A stretch of 64,000 bases of DNA from assembly GCA_033558025.1 (NCBI GenBank), contig JAUCEF010000010.1:1389001-1453000 (forward strand), in the 5' to 3' direction. Position numbers and translations under genes: made by a program. Each line of letters opens with the position of its first letter. The stretch's first letter is position 1. This DNA comes from Phytophthora sp. 'mugwort' (Eukaryota; Oomycota; Peronosporomycetes; Peronosporales; Peronosporaceae). Below are positions 1 to 9,936 of the stretch, piece by piece. A model generated the notes under the pieces. That model had not been told where the DNA came from. It did not search any database and saw only the letters and a program-made list of their open reading frames with translations.

Positions 1-78
1 GTAGAGAAGGCTTATTTTCTTTGCCGAGCATGCGAGAAGTAACGCGGTTGATAGCTTTCTTGAACGTCCGTGACGGGG

Positions 79-790
79 TTAGCAAAAATCCGAAAGTGTC
101 TGCGCTGAAGCCAATTTAGCAGGGTCCAGAAGATGAATTTGTGCCTGATACTTGCTCTCTGGCGATAGATGGTTCATTTCGCCAGCTATCCGAGGGTCTA
201 ACACACAACCTAATTCAGATCCATTGATTTCAAGCTCGCAAAAACGTTTGCCAAACAACCGGTTTATGACTGCTTGGCAACCTTTCATTGCAACCCGAGT
301 TTCGTCTATGTACGTCTCATTTCCTGCAGAATTCAAGATGTCGTCAAATAGCTTGCTGTCATTAAGAAATCCTCGAGGGCGTCGATTACGGGCATTACAC
401 GCGGTATGGCTAGATACACCTGCCCACCTAGCCACATGTATACTGTTGCAAACGGCTCCATTAATGGCCAACCACTCCATGTGAGTAGACTTGCTTATTC
501 TATTCTGCATGTTTTCGAACTCCACGCACCCTTCATCAGAATAAAAGTGCTCAAAGAACTTGTTTAAAGCTGACTTGAGCCGAATACACCTCTCCAACAT
601 TAGCCAACAACTATTTCAAAGAGTCGGACAATCCACAATTAAATTGACTACATTCGCTCGTGGGACACACAATTTGGTCTTCTGAATGCCATCTAGACAA
701 TTGTGTGCTTTTGAAAACTTACGGAAATATACACCTAAGGCGCGAAACGTTTGTACAATTTCATCCATAGTTCCATACCATCCTTTTCCA
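79..790 (-). pseudogene. hAT-type transposase fragment
   Basis: An open stretch from 600 down to 79 begins with the segment MLERCIRLKSALNKFFEHFY. This resembles the part of hAT transposases that follows the conserved TRWNS motif. Reading further upstream in the same frame, to about 790, continues the similarity (GTMDEIVQTFRALGVYFRKF, then a Val-Pro-Arg-rich stretch). The expected Thr-Arg-Trp-Asn-Ser appears as T-L-stop-N-S, so the Trp codon has become TGA near position 622. No BED finger or C-terminal dimerisation domain is visible, and the frame ends at 79. I infer a decayed cut-and-paste transposase copy whose remainder is lost or lies outside the window. The hAT assignment is by eye and moderate. 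Confidence 0.5.
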
Positions 791-1428
791 CCCGTTGCAA
801 AGTAGTAATAATCGTGAAATCGATCATCTCATCAATTGCATCATCAATATGAATGATCTCCACGTCTGCCCTCTCATCACCATTAAATTAATCACTGTTT
901 TCATGCGTTCTCAATCACCCCCGGTTCATTATCAACAATGGAAGCCCAGAGCGGGTTTTCCGCCTCGGTTGACTTCTTCTGCTTTAACAATGCGCCGATA
1001 GAACAAAATGAATTTTGTGGGCCATGCAGGGAGCATGATAAATATGTAAAAATCTCCAACTTTCACAACGTTAGAACTCGAGTCCCTTACGAAACGAGTG
1101 CGGTACACCTTACGCAGACCCCACTCCCTCATAATTTCGCCCGACGCGTCAGGCCAGTGTGAATTCCGGGAAGCTCACTCACCTCCAACCTCCAACGTCC
1201 AGTTGCGTGGCTCAAAACTTTCCGTAACGTAGTGAACAGTGAACGCAATGCAGCTTCGAGCATTACCAAATTTCGCTCGGGATGGACAAGTACACACAAA
1301 ACCGCTCAATATCATTGCGGATATGGTTGATTCAGGGGTAAAAAAGTAATAATGTATCCACGCAATCGAGTGCGTTTTGGAATACTCACTTTACCCGACA
1401 CAATTTTTCAGTATTGAAGGCGATAAAT
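791..1428. other. no gene recognised
   Basis: Only short overlapping open frames of under 80 codons on both strands, without a recognisable motif. Nothing supportable here. Confidence 0.4.
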
Positions 1429-1832
1429 TTAATAAAACTGTTTTCTCCAACCGTAGCCAACGGTCGAAAGCGGCTCGCAATCCATTCTACCAGAAGGCCG
1501 ATTGAATTCCTTCTGTTCTTCGCCGCTAATTTTTCGAAGCCCATCGACAACGCTCGTAAATTCTCCCTCCAAGTTGCGCTGTAGCTGGTGAGCGCTGATG
1601 TATTCTGCGAGTTCATGACTGTGATAATTATTCATGCGTTCCGTCACTTTATGATACCCACTGAAAACAATATCGCCATCTTGCATCGTTTGCAAAAAAA
1701 CGTACGCGGAGTTGCTGTTGTCAAGCTCTTAGTCCGAGAGGTACCAGAACTCAGGATGAGGAAACAGTTGAACAAATTAACACAGTTGATGTTTGCGCCG
1801 GCGTCTTGCTGTAAATAATCGTGGCAGTTCAA
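1429..1832 (-). pseudogene. uncharacterised broken reading frame
   Basis: Two overlapping minus-strand frames (1832-1644 and 1695-1429) look like one coding stretch split by a frameshift near 1690. The 88-residue downstream part is hydrophilic (MQTMQDGDIVFSGYHKV, then a segment rich in His and Glu) and ends in RKQFY. I do not recognise a family. It could be a remnant of the transposon that left the hAT fragment at 79-790, or an unrelated lost gene. Confidence that it was ever coding is low. Confidence 0.2.
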
Positions 1833-2820
1833 ATGCGCGTTGAGTCCCAGATGCTGTTGTAGTGTCTGGCTAAATCTGATTCGGATCCCGTTCAGGCGGC
1901 AGTCGGACTGGAGCCTCTGTTAATGTGGAGTAATTTCGTGATGCACTGGTGGTGACGACACGTATCGTATAGCGCTTGCTCGATGTTTTTCGTGCTGTCG
2001 AGCTGGGATCTGCGCCGATTTGGCCGGCACTTTTGGTCGTCTCCATCGGGCAGACGTATTAATCGGAGCTGAATAGATGTCGTCGGCTTCGGGCGTGCTG
2101 AAAAAAAAAAAACTGCGTAACGCGTAGCAATTTGCGCTTTGTTCAGGATCGAAGCTGTCGATGTACTACCAGCTCGTAGCCTTGGATCTGAGCGAGGACT
2201 TCGAGTTGTAAAAGCGTTTTTGGAGATCGAGCTAGCATTTCGAGAGCTGTGGCTGATGTTGCCGCGCATGGGGTCAGCCTTCCCCGGTGTGCGAGTAGAC
2301 GCGATGTCCTAGTGGATGGGTCTGGGACCGGAGCCCTTTCATCGCGTTTTCCGTCTTCAACCGATTCGAAAGTGATGTTGTTTTCACGCGGCTCCACAAC
2401 ATGTTTACCTTGATGCATTTATAGAAGGCTGTCACGCGGCTCCACAAGATGGGTTATCTTGATTTTGTAAAGGAGGCCGTTGGAGGTTGGGCGGAGGTTT
2501 AGAGATTAGCGGAGGTTGTAAGAAAGTAGGTTGTTAAGGGGGTTAATGTTAACTATGGCGACAACATTAGTTTTGGCCCACGAACCCGAACGAAAAAAAA
2601 AAAACACATCTAGCAATGATAGCTTGCGGCGCTGGAACTTCGCGAATCTTTGCCGTGCGTTGGATCCCCGACCGAGAAATCAACAACAGGTTACTATAGC
2701 ACGTGTGGGTGGATTGACTTTGGCATTGGCTGGTATGCATCGCCGAACCACAGTACGTCTGCATCAGGCTGAAGAAGACGCAAAAGACAACGTGCTCGAG
2801 GAAAGAGAAGAGAGAAAAAT
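1833..2820. other. intergenic, no gene recognised
   Basis: Overlapping unrecognised minus-strand frames (2418-2143, 2269-1892), poly-A runs near 2101 and 2589, and a two-copy short repeat (listed separately). No family motif seen. Confidence 0.35.
2383..2464. repeat. two-copy short tandem repeat
   Basis: The segment TCACGCGGCTCCACAA followed by an ATG-like stretch and CTTGAT occurs at about 2383-2415 and again at about 2430-2464. The roughly 47-bp unit has several differences. Confidence 0.5.
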
Positions 2821-2892
2821 GGTCATACAGGGGCTCGAACCCTGGACCGCAGCATTATTAGCACTGTGCTCTGTCGACTGAGCTATACGACC
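2821..2892 (-). tRNA. tRNA-Ile (anticodon AAU)
   Basis: On the minus strand 72 nt fold as a full cloverleaf. The acceptor arm is GGTCGTA with TATGACC, closed by one G-T pair. The D arm is GCTC/GAGC. The anticodon arm is CAGTG/TGCTG with loop CTAATAA, giving anticodon AAT. The variable region is CGGTC, and the T arm is CAGGG/CCCTG with loop TTCGAGC. There is no intron. The box B region GGTTCGAGCCC fits the RNA polymerase III consensus. One oddity is the D loop, AGTCGACA, which lacks the usual GG doublet (G18-G19), so tertiary pairing with the T loop may be weakened. It therefore may be a slightly decayed copy. A nuclear tRNA-Ile charged for AUU/AUC codons is the simplest reading. Confidence 0.75.
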
Positions 2893-3514
2893 GGCAAGAG
2901 CATACCACACACAACAAAAACAAAAATTCACCTTCAGCACAAAACCGAAGCAATGCTGCCCGTAAAAGTTGCAGCGGTATATGTCTGGCTTGTGTTGGGA
3001 GTACAAGACCGAGGAAAGCTCTAGATAGACATATTAGTGGTGGTAAATGTACTTGATTGAAGGCAGGATCGAACAAAGATAAGAGTGAGAAATATCTAGT
3101 TCTTTGCGGCAGGAACACGCCGCACAAGGCTGGCTGGATGCCGGTGAAAGTTCTGTGACGTATGGAAGAATCTGTATTATAAAATATAAAAAACTGCGTT
3201 GTATTGATAACGTTTAAACACAGTAATCCCTGACCGGCATCCGGAAACCTGCAATAAAGCACACTAGTTAGGTAGACAGACTCCTTCCAATCAACGGCAA
3301 CTTACCCATTCCGGACGGGGATGAAAAGGGCCAAATAGTACATTGTCAAATATGTGAATCCACTCCGGACCACTCGTCATTTCATTCAGCGTTCTCTGGT
3401 GGTGACTGCTGGGCGGACCGACGGCAGCAGCGACTGGTGGGCGATGTCACGGCGGCAGGACGGACCGCGGCTGGCGGCAGCGGCTAACGCTAGGTAGGTT
3501 ATGCCCGAGACAAC
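2893..3514. other. no gene recognised
   Basis: Short unremarkable open frames only. The minus-strand frame 3262-2858 is an incidental frame overlapping the tRNA. Confidence 0.35.
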
Positions 3515-3585
3515 GCTGGTATAGCTCAGTGGTAGAGCGGGAAGCTCAGCTTCCAGGTTGCCGGTTTTGATCCCTGCCTTCAGCA
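3515..3585 (+). pseudogene. tRNA-like sequence, possible SINE head
   Basis: A 71-nt stretch contains a perfect polymerase III box A (TAGCTCAGTGGTAGAGC) and a near box B (GGTTTTGATCC instead of GGTTCGANTCC). The acceptor half GCTGG pairs with TCAGC at the other end, but positions 6-7 do not pair. The anticodon hairpin GGAA-GCTCAGC-TTCC would present TCA, the complement of the UGA stop. The T stem has a C-T mismatch. It lacks the long variable arm of a selenocysteine tRNA. I infer a decayed tRNA or the head of a tRNA-derived SINE, not a working suppressor. Confidence 0.5.
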
Positions 3586-4144
3586 GCACTGCTATGATAA
3601 CTTGTGTGTGTATGATTATGCATATGCTGTTGTGAGTATATTAAGGCGATCCCTATGAAAGATTTGATGCTGTCCAGGAGTGTGACGCGGGCGTGCGCGA
3701 GTCGACGGCGGAGCCCTTGCTTTCAGAGCAAGGAAGTGCGTTGCAAGCGAGTGGTACGCCTCAGAGTGCGACACCAGCATCAAGCACCAACGCTTCGGCA
3801 GCGACCATTCCTTTCGCGTGACCGTCTTGGTCGAAGGAATGGAGCCGCTCGTTAGTCGCCCGGTCCATCTTCTGGGCAAGCTCCCAGATCGAGTGTTTCC
3901 AGGCTCGTACCTTTTTTGTGGTGCATCGTTTCGTGGCGGTTCAAAGCTATTTCGAACGGCGCCTGGTATAGTAGTACCATGAGTATATTCACAGCGGCGT
4001 TTGCATTGGCGCGTTTCTTCTGGTCTTGTTTTTTCCTTAACACTTTGCCATATATGACTCGCGTGTCAATTCAGGACGCATCCTGCCAGAGTGGACGATG
4101 TTGCAGGCTCCGGGACCACGGCCGATTCCGCTGCAGGCAATCGG
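3586..4144. other. no gene recognised
   Basis: Short frames on both strands (for example 3655-3855 plus, 3879-3616 minus) that are basic and low in complexity. None is assignable. Confidence 0.3.
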
Positions 4145-4820
4145 TCAAGGCCCTCTAGCTCTTGCTCCGTCTCGGAGTGGTCGTGGGCAGACGATCTTGC
4201 GATCTTGCGCATCCACGAGGCGGCTAAGCCGTTCGTTGGTGTTGACCAACTGACTTAATATTTTGTCTAGAGTCGATGATAGCAGCGTATCTCGTCCTTC
4301 TACAACATCGCCGACCTGCGCGTGATTCATGGCCTACCAGTGAGCTCTGACATGCGCTCTACATTCGCAGCAAGTTGCGGTGGAGATACGGACCCAATGC
4401 GATCATTAGTGGCAGCGATGCCTCGCTCCGGGGCGTAGAGATAGCGAAACACAAAGACCGGCGTTGTGCTCGCGCTGGCTGTCGCGGCAAGGACGGCTTC
4501 CAGATACATCAGCAGCGAGGCCATGGTAGCTCCCAAAACAACCAGAGCAACGTTGCAGCGAGAGACCATGAAGCCCAGCCCATGACGGTAGAGATCGTCT
4601 CGTCACGTAGGGTGACGAGCGGGCCGTACTCAAGCACTGACAGCCTCTGCTGTAAGTCGGCGATTGTTGGTGTTGTAACGGGTAGGTGGTGCTGAATATC
4701 TGCTAACACTTTGGCTACACTCTGATCTCGTTTGTCGTTGTCCCAATGTAGGCAAACGCTTTGGTTAGCGACTCCAACAATCATGTCCCACGAGTTGATA
4801 TCCTGGATAGCCAGCGTCAA
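4145..4820 (-). pseudogene. uncharacterised broken membrane-protein-like gene
   Basis: Three minus-strand frames follow one another: 4820-4509, 4569-4327 and 4330-4145. The first is hydrophilic and helix-rich, then becomes hydrophobic (MGWASWSLAATLLWLF). The second starts with a hydrophobic stretch (VALVVLGATMASLLMYLEAV) that would continue the same membrane segment after a frameshift around 4530-4560. The third has a heptad-like stretch (LDKILSQLVNTNERLSRLVD). Read together they suggest one protein with one or two membrane helices and a coiled coil, now broken by frameshifts or interrupted by introns I cannot place. No family is recognised. Confidence 0.3.
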
Positions 4821-5463
4821 CGACGCGTTAGCGCACGCAGCGAACCTCGACGTAAGTGTGGGTGGTTTTGCCGGGCGGCATCAACTTCAAGGTATGTCGA
4901 TGACTTCGGTGATAAAACTCGCGATATTTGGTCACATTCTCTTACCTTTCTTATGTGGCACAGAGCTGTTGTACTACTCGTCTAGCAGCTTCCCCGGTAC
5001 ATGACAGCTTTCTTCTGAGAATAAGGCTGATTTCCAGGAAGGTCGGACTCGGCAAAACGCGGCGCAAGCGGGAACAAGTACCCAGAGGGCTTGTCGTAGC
5101 AGATACAGCATGCACTTCTGCCATCTCTCTAGCGACTTGTATATCGACACTCCTTGCACCACTGAAGTCTTGATTCGTGCAATATGTAGAAAAAGCTCCC
5201 CAAAAGTAGCAATAAAGAGTTATTGCTTCCGAACGAAGCAGGTATCAACTGCTTTTCCAAAAGTGTACCACATCATAATCAGGATAGCAGCGTTATGTAT
5301 CGCCTTGAGACCAGTAAATACGTCAGCACGAACAACAAATAATTCAACAAATTTCACTTAGCTGAATATCCCGGGGCGTCGCTTTTTGCACATTAGCGCG
5401 CAGGTGGCGCTCCTCGATGTGGTTAGCCATTTTTCACGAATTTTAGCAATTCGCTTATAGTCA

Positions 5464-5892
5464 TTAAGCGACGTACAATAGCGCTCTCACAGCATGGCCA
5501 CCACTTGCGAAAAATATCCAAGCGCTGCAGCTTGGGCCACTAGACCGTCCGAAGGTCGGGCTTTGTTGCTCGTTGTCGTCTGAACAAAGATGAAAAAAGC
5601 TGTTAGAAGTTCTGAGTGGGCAGGCTAGCTGCTTCGCTACGAGTCTACGAATATCATCTAAGTCGGCTTTCGACAAGCCTGTTGATCTAAAAAAGTCATC
5701 AAACATCTTTTCAGCTGCCAGCTCCTGCCCAACAGTTCCCTGCGGGGTGTCAAGGCCCCACAAAGCCCTTCCCATCGCGACTGTTCGCTTTGCAGTCAAA
5801 TTGAAAATGGCCCTGGGTATGCGGCGCACTCTATATTTGTTGTTGTTGTGGCCTGTACTAGAGGCAGACAACAGCTTCAACTTGAACGTCAT
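5464..5892 (-). CDS. uncharacterised protein, 142 residues
   Basis: A single minus-strand frame of 142 codons. It starts MTFKLKLLSASSTGHNNNKY, continues with a basic segment and then a helical acidic stretch (AAEKMFDDFFRSTGLSKADL). The last 40 residues look less protein-like, which may mean that the frame runs into an intron near 5590. It lies upstream of, and on the same strand as, the membrane-protein-like pieces at 4820-4145 and could be a 5' exon of the same gene; this is inference only. There is no clear signal peptide and no known domain. Confidence 0.3.
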   Translation of the reverse strand: MTFKLKLLSASSTGHNNNKYRVRRIPRAIFNLTAKRTVAMGRALWGLDTPQGTVGQELAAEKMFDDFFRSTGLSKADLDDIRRLVAKQLACPLRTSNSFFHLCSDDNEQQSPTFGRSSGPSCSAWIFFASGGHAVRALLYVA

Positions 5893-6649
5893 TCCGTCTC
5901 AGAGTACAATTATGCAATAATCCAGCTTTAGTCTTGGCCTTGGTATCCTGAATTATTTCCAACAATTGGGAATTCCGGCTATTCCAGACATAAACTATAA
6001 TAACTTTCCCTACCGACTTTAACGGAACATGATTAGACAAAACTACAGTGTGACACTTTTTGAATGACATCCATTCGCTTTGGGCAGGGAAGTCTTTTAA
6101 TAGGGTTCGTCTTCCGCACTAGATATAGTTATCCAACAATAATTTGCAGTACGAAAATATTTGCTCGGGGCCAGAAATGTGATTTACGCAATCTTCGCCA
6201 TGACAGCAGAATTTCTATCACGTCGCGATGCCATAAAATTCTTTTCAAACGCATGGGCTGCAATGCTAAAGGCATTGCGCCATTGAAGTTGCTCGTGTGT
6301 GTCAGCGTTTCGGCGTTCGTCATTCCGTCGTTCATGCCGGAGCCGGTCTCACCGAAACTGTCATGAAGCCCGCGAGATACCTCTAGGTAGTTAATGGCTA
6401 GGTCGTATCCCTAGCTGCGTCTCGAATCGAAAAGTGTAGCAGCACTAAAATAGACACCGGTATTACAAGCCACGACCTAGTTCGCCGTCAGGGCCGAGGA
6501 TCCACATCAAATAGTGAGGACTCCTCTCGATGACTGCGACTCAAAAGTTCTTGAAGCCATAAAACCTTAGCAGGAAATTTAGAAGAATGGGAGGCGCCCC
6601 TGACGGTACATGGCCGGGATATAGTATCACGCCGACTGAAATCATCGCC
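5893..6649. other. no gene recognised
   Basis: Short overlapping frames (6064-6366 plus, 6335-6129 minus). No motif and no repeat seen. Confidence 0.3.
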
Positions 6650-8430
6650 ACCCATTTCACCTACTGCGAACACATTTCCGTGGAACAAGTGCACGTCGTA
6701 TGCCTAGAGGCTTACGCCAGGGGCGATGCGCAGACGATGAAGTCCAGTGGCTCGATCCCTACAAGTGCCGTGGATATTTTCTCCTTCTTGTCCACAGTGC
6801 TCGCCACACTCGAAATTTTCCATACTTAAGTAAGGAATAGCGGTTACCCGGTTACGTCTCGCGCAGCCATCAATAATTCGCAAATTACCTGACAGTTTCG
6901 GTGTGTCGTTCTGTCGAACTTGAAGCTTGTAGGCGGACGGCGACCGGCGCAGAACCGACTCTGCAAGTGAACTTCCACATGCTCATGATTGGCACCTTGG
7001 CGCTGCCCACAACGGCGCGGGATGGTTGCATATATATTGTTGAGCTGCCATGACTCTCGCGGCGACGCAGGCCTCACCGCCATGATGGTAGCGAGACAAC
7101 TTTATGGTCACGAGCTGCGTCTTTCGCAACGGCGGTCGAAACTGGACTTGGTTACAAATATAAAATTGATAATGGTCTGCATTTGTCTATTGGCGATTGA
7201 ATGCGTGCTGTGCCATACAGTGGCGAAAAGAGAAAATGCTTTGCCGCAACACGTCTTAGAAGTTGTCAAGATGTTGCTGCGCATGTAACTGTACGGTACC
7301 AGGTGTGCCACTTTCTGGCACGGTTGGTCGGCTACAAGTCTCGAATTTTACTCCCTCTGAGTGCGTCATGCCTATAGGAAGGATACAACGCGTTGCAATA
7401 CGTCGGGAAGGGCGACGCTGTCAACGTTGCAAAGTACATGTACATCTATTTACTCGACACGAGGGATGACATCGATCTGTGGTAATGATTGACTGGAAAC
7501 CTGCAATTTCAGTCTCAAGTTATGTCCATTTCCTTAATTTTCTGAGTTGTCGTGTGTGCACTACAGAACAGGAAATTGCTCTCCTACACCACTGTAGATA
7601 TCCGAGAAGTTCTCGTGGCAAATCTGATGTCTCTTCTGGCGGACAGATTGACATTAAAGTAACACCGTTGATGTGCTCGATACAGCAACGCTGCTCCGGA
7701 TCATTCGAACGAACATCACCTGGTAGTTAAGCGGGACAAAACGGTGAGGCAGGATCCTGCCGGCGGCACGTTAAAAGAGCGGTTGCAACGAAGACTTACT
7801 CACGCGCTAGGCAGCTCGCTACGGATCCACCCGTGAAAACCTCTACCCGTCTTGTTGGAGGCTTCCAGACACTTAACATCGATACCGACCGGATTAGCGC
7901 CACAAAAACGATGGATCGATTTGTCTGTATCTTGCAGGAGACTGCAGCGTGAAATTTGGCCGTCACCAGAAGGAGATAGATGCTATATTCTCAACTTATT
8001 TTACAACGTGGGCAGACCACTCCGTCGCGACAACATTATAATGCGCTCGGCGTCCAGTCAAATAATGCTTCATGAGCAAGTGCGCCAAGTAATGGCGAAT
8101 TGGATGCCGATTGAGCATCGAGGTACTGGCGGATGACGAAGATGACACGATCGGAGCTCGAACTAGAAACGTCTTTCTCATAATGTTCTGTGCCTATTGT
8201 CGCCTTCCAGCGGTCGCTTGGTCCAAGCGTCCATCCCCACTGGACAGACCTTGCAGTCGAACTGCACGTCGTGGTCTCGGCTGGTTACGCGTGACCTGGA
8301 ACTACGATAATCTAGGATCTCTACCGTGATTCGTCGACTGGAACGTTTCGCAAGCCATTATCATGGTCACGTGCTGCTGTTCATCTGCACGTCGAGTTAT
8401 CGGAGGCTTTCATAGAGATCGCAGAGATTT
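6650..8430 (+). pseudogene. decayed ankyrin-repeat gene (fourth family member)
   Basis: Fragments in changing frames match, in order, every exon of the three intact-looking ankyrin genes in this window. Near 6680-6760 EQVHVVCLEAYARGDAQTM matches the exon 1 end. Near 7050-7100 DSRGDAGLTAMMVA matches exon 2. Near 7240-7300 QHVLEVVKMLLRM matches exon 3. Near 7393-7460 ALQYVGKGDAVNVAKYM matches exon 4. From 7575 onward GGQIDIKVTPLM matches the start of exon 5, and near 8050 SSQIMLHEQVRQVM matches its C-terminal half. Near 8335 IRRLERF matches the last conserved segment. Frames are interrupted many times by stops and shifts, so no long protein can be made. It lies 1.5 kb upstream of the intact gene at 9937 on the same strand, which suggests a tandem duplication followed by loss. 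Confidence 0.75.
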
Positions 8431-8836
8431 GAACAGCCATCTCGTGTTGCATTCGGGATAGATTGTATCGTGGCTCTTTTTATTGGTACAAGCTCATGGT
8501 GCTGGAAATTCGAGCTACTGTTGAGCTTTTCGCTAACCTAGACAGAGGACCAGCACTGTCCAATCCGGTATCATTAGCGGGTGGCTTACGTGAGATTTCA
8601 CAGTTCTTAATGGCTGTTCGGGCATCGTTCCCGGGGTCGACGTGAACGCTGAAGGCGGAGCAATCCGTTATTTTCGAAATTTAGGTCATCGACGATATCG
8701 TCTTTCTGCGGCGGTGTTCTTTCTGACGCACAGATCTCCAAGGTGCGGGAGAGTATGATAGCACCGTTTGGATGCCTCTCCCAGAACAAACCTTTGTTTG
8801 GGCAAAGAATTTGGAGATGTCACCTTATTATGGGGT

Positions 8837-9754
8837 TTAATTGAATCGAATAGAGGAACTAGATTTGCTAATTTCTCGAGGATTAATAATAATAATTATT
8901 AATATCTTCCCAGGGGGTACCATAAATGGCTTTGTGTGATTCTGCAAAATACTCAGTTTCACACAGGGCGTGGTCTCCGGCGAGCCACACAAGAAATGCC
9001 CATCACCATCTTCAGACGACAAGATAATTCCGAGATAGTGGAATCCTTTTACAAGAATTCCACAGAAACAGACACGTGCTGCTACCGACACTCTTAGTGT
9101 GTGGTCAAATGGTTGAAGAATTGCTTCTCGATAATATCTAGATAATGTCGATTTCTTGCGAATCGAAATTGAGTTCCCGGCTTTGTAGTTATAGCCAGCA
9201 CAGTTGATGTTGAAGTTCCAAAGGGTATCGTCTTGGGCGTCGAACGCGTGTATCATTCCGACTGTGCTGTGCTGAACACTTTGAACGTGGAATCCCAATT
9301 ACATGTAGATATTATCAATCTGGTGGTGCTGATGTCACGTATCTTTCTCATGAAAAGTTGCATCGTACGATGGATACTGGACGAGTATTGTGTCCACTCG
9401 TTGAATGGCATTCAATCACTCAGAAACGTCCATACCGTCGGAAACCCATTCATCTGTAGCCCCATAAATTAGGCAGCCGTCATTCGTATTCATCACCGGT
9501 TCCCGTCTTCGAAGCAGCTGCTTTGGTGATGGCTGCGCTCCCAGGATGCGAGTGCTGCTCATTCCGTCATGATCAGCAAATGGCTCTCCTTCCTCATCGA
9601 TTTGATTCCGGTGACAGAGCTGGCTGCCGGCATTTCTCGCTTCGGAGCAGCAATAATTTGGGAACTCGTTGCGGTCGTGAGGAGAATGGGCCAGCTTGTA
9701 CATGTACCATAGGCGACCGACGGCCTTTTTTTTTTTTTTTACCATCGTGACCAA
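8837..9754 (-). pseudogene. uncharacterised decayed gene
   Basis: Two minus-strand frames, 9754-9416 (112 codons) and 9298-8837 (153 codons), with a readable stretch between them in a third frame. The upstream part begins with a poly-Lys run encoded by a poly-A tract, so its start is doubtful. The downstream part (DDTLWNFNINCAGYNYKAGN, later VCFCGILVKGFHYLGIILSS) looks like genuine folded-protein sequence but I cannot place it. A START-type lipid-binding domain is one possibility that I could not support. The frame changes suggest a pseudogene or a gene with unrecognised introns. It sits divergently just upstream of the ankyrin gene at 9937. Confidence 0.35.
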
Positions 9755-9936
9755 TGTGTGGGGGACGCCCCGTGCGTGGGACTATCTTAAAAAAATAGAA
9801 GGGGGCCTCGTCAACCCAGCCCAATTCCATTTCTCTCCAATCAGCAACAGGACAAGGATAAACTTTTGTACAATTCGTGTCACGACCCTTAACCACGGCC
9901 AGTCTCCGTTACACTGCATAAGCAGTTGTCACGACA

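Noticed and set aside
3515..3585. Selenocysteine tRNA
   Set aside because: The UCA anticodon invites this, but length is only 71 nt, there is no long variable arm, and the stems are mismatched.
4145..4820. Fourth member of the coiled-coil family
   Set aside because: It has a heptad-like segment but lacks the LLAHxHRARHLL signature and has a membrane helix instead.
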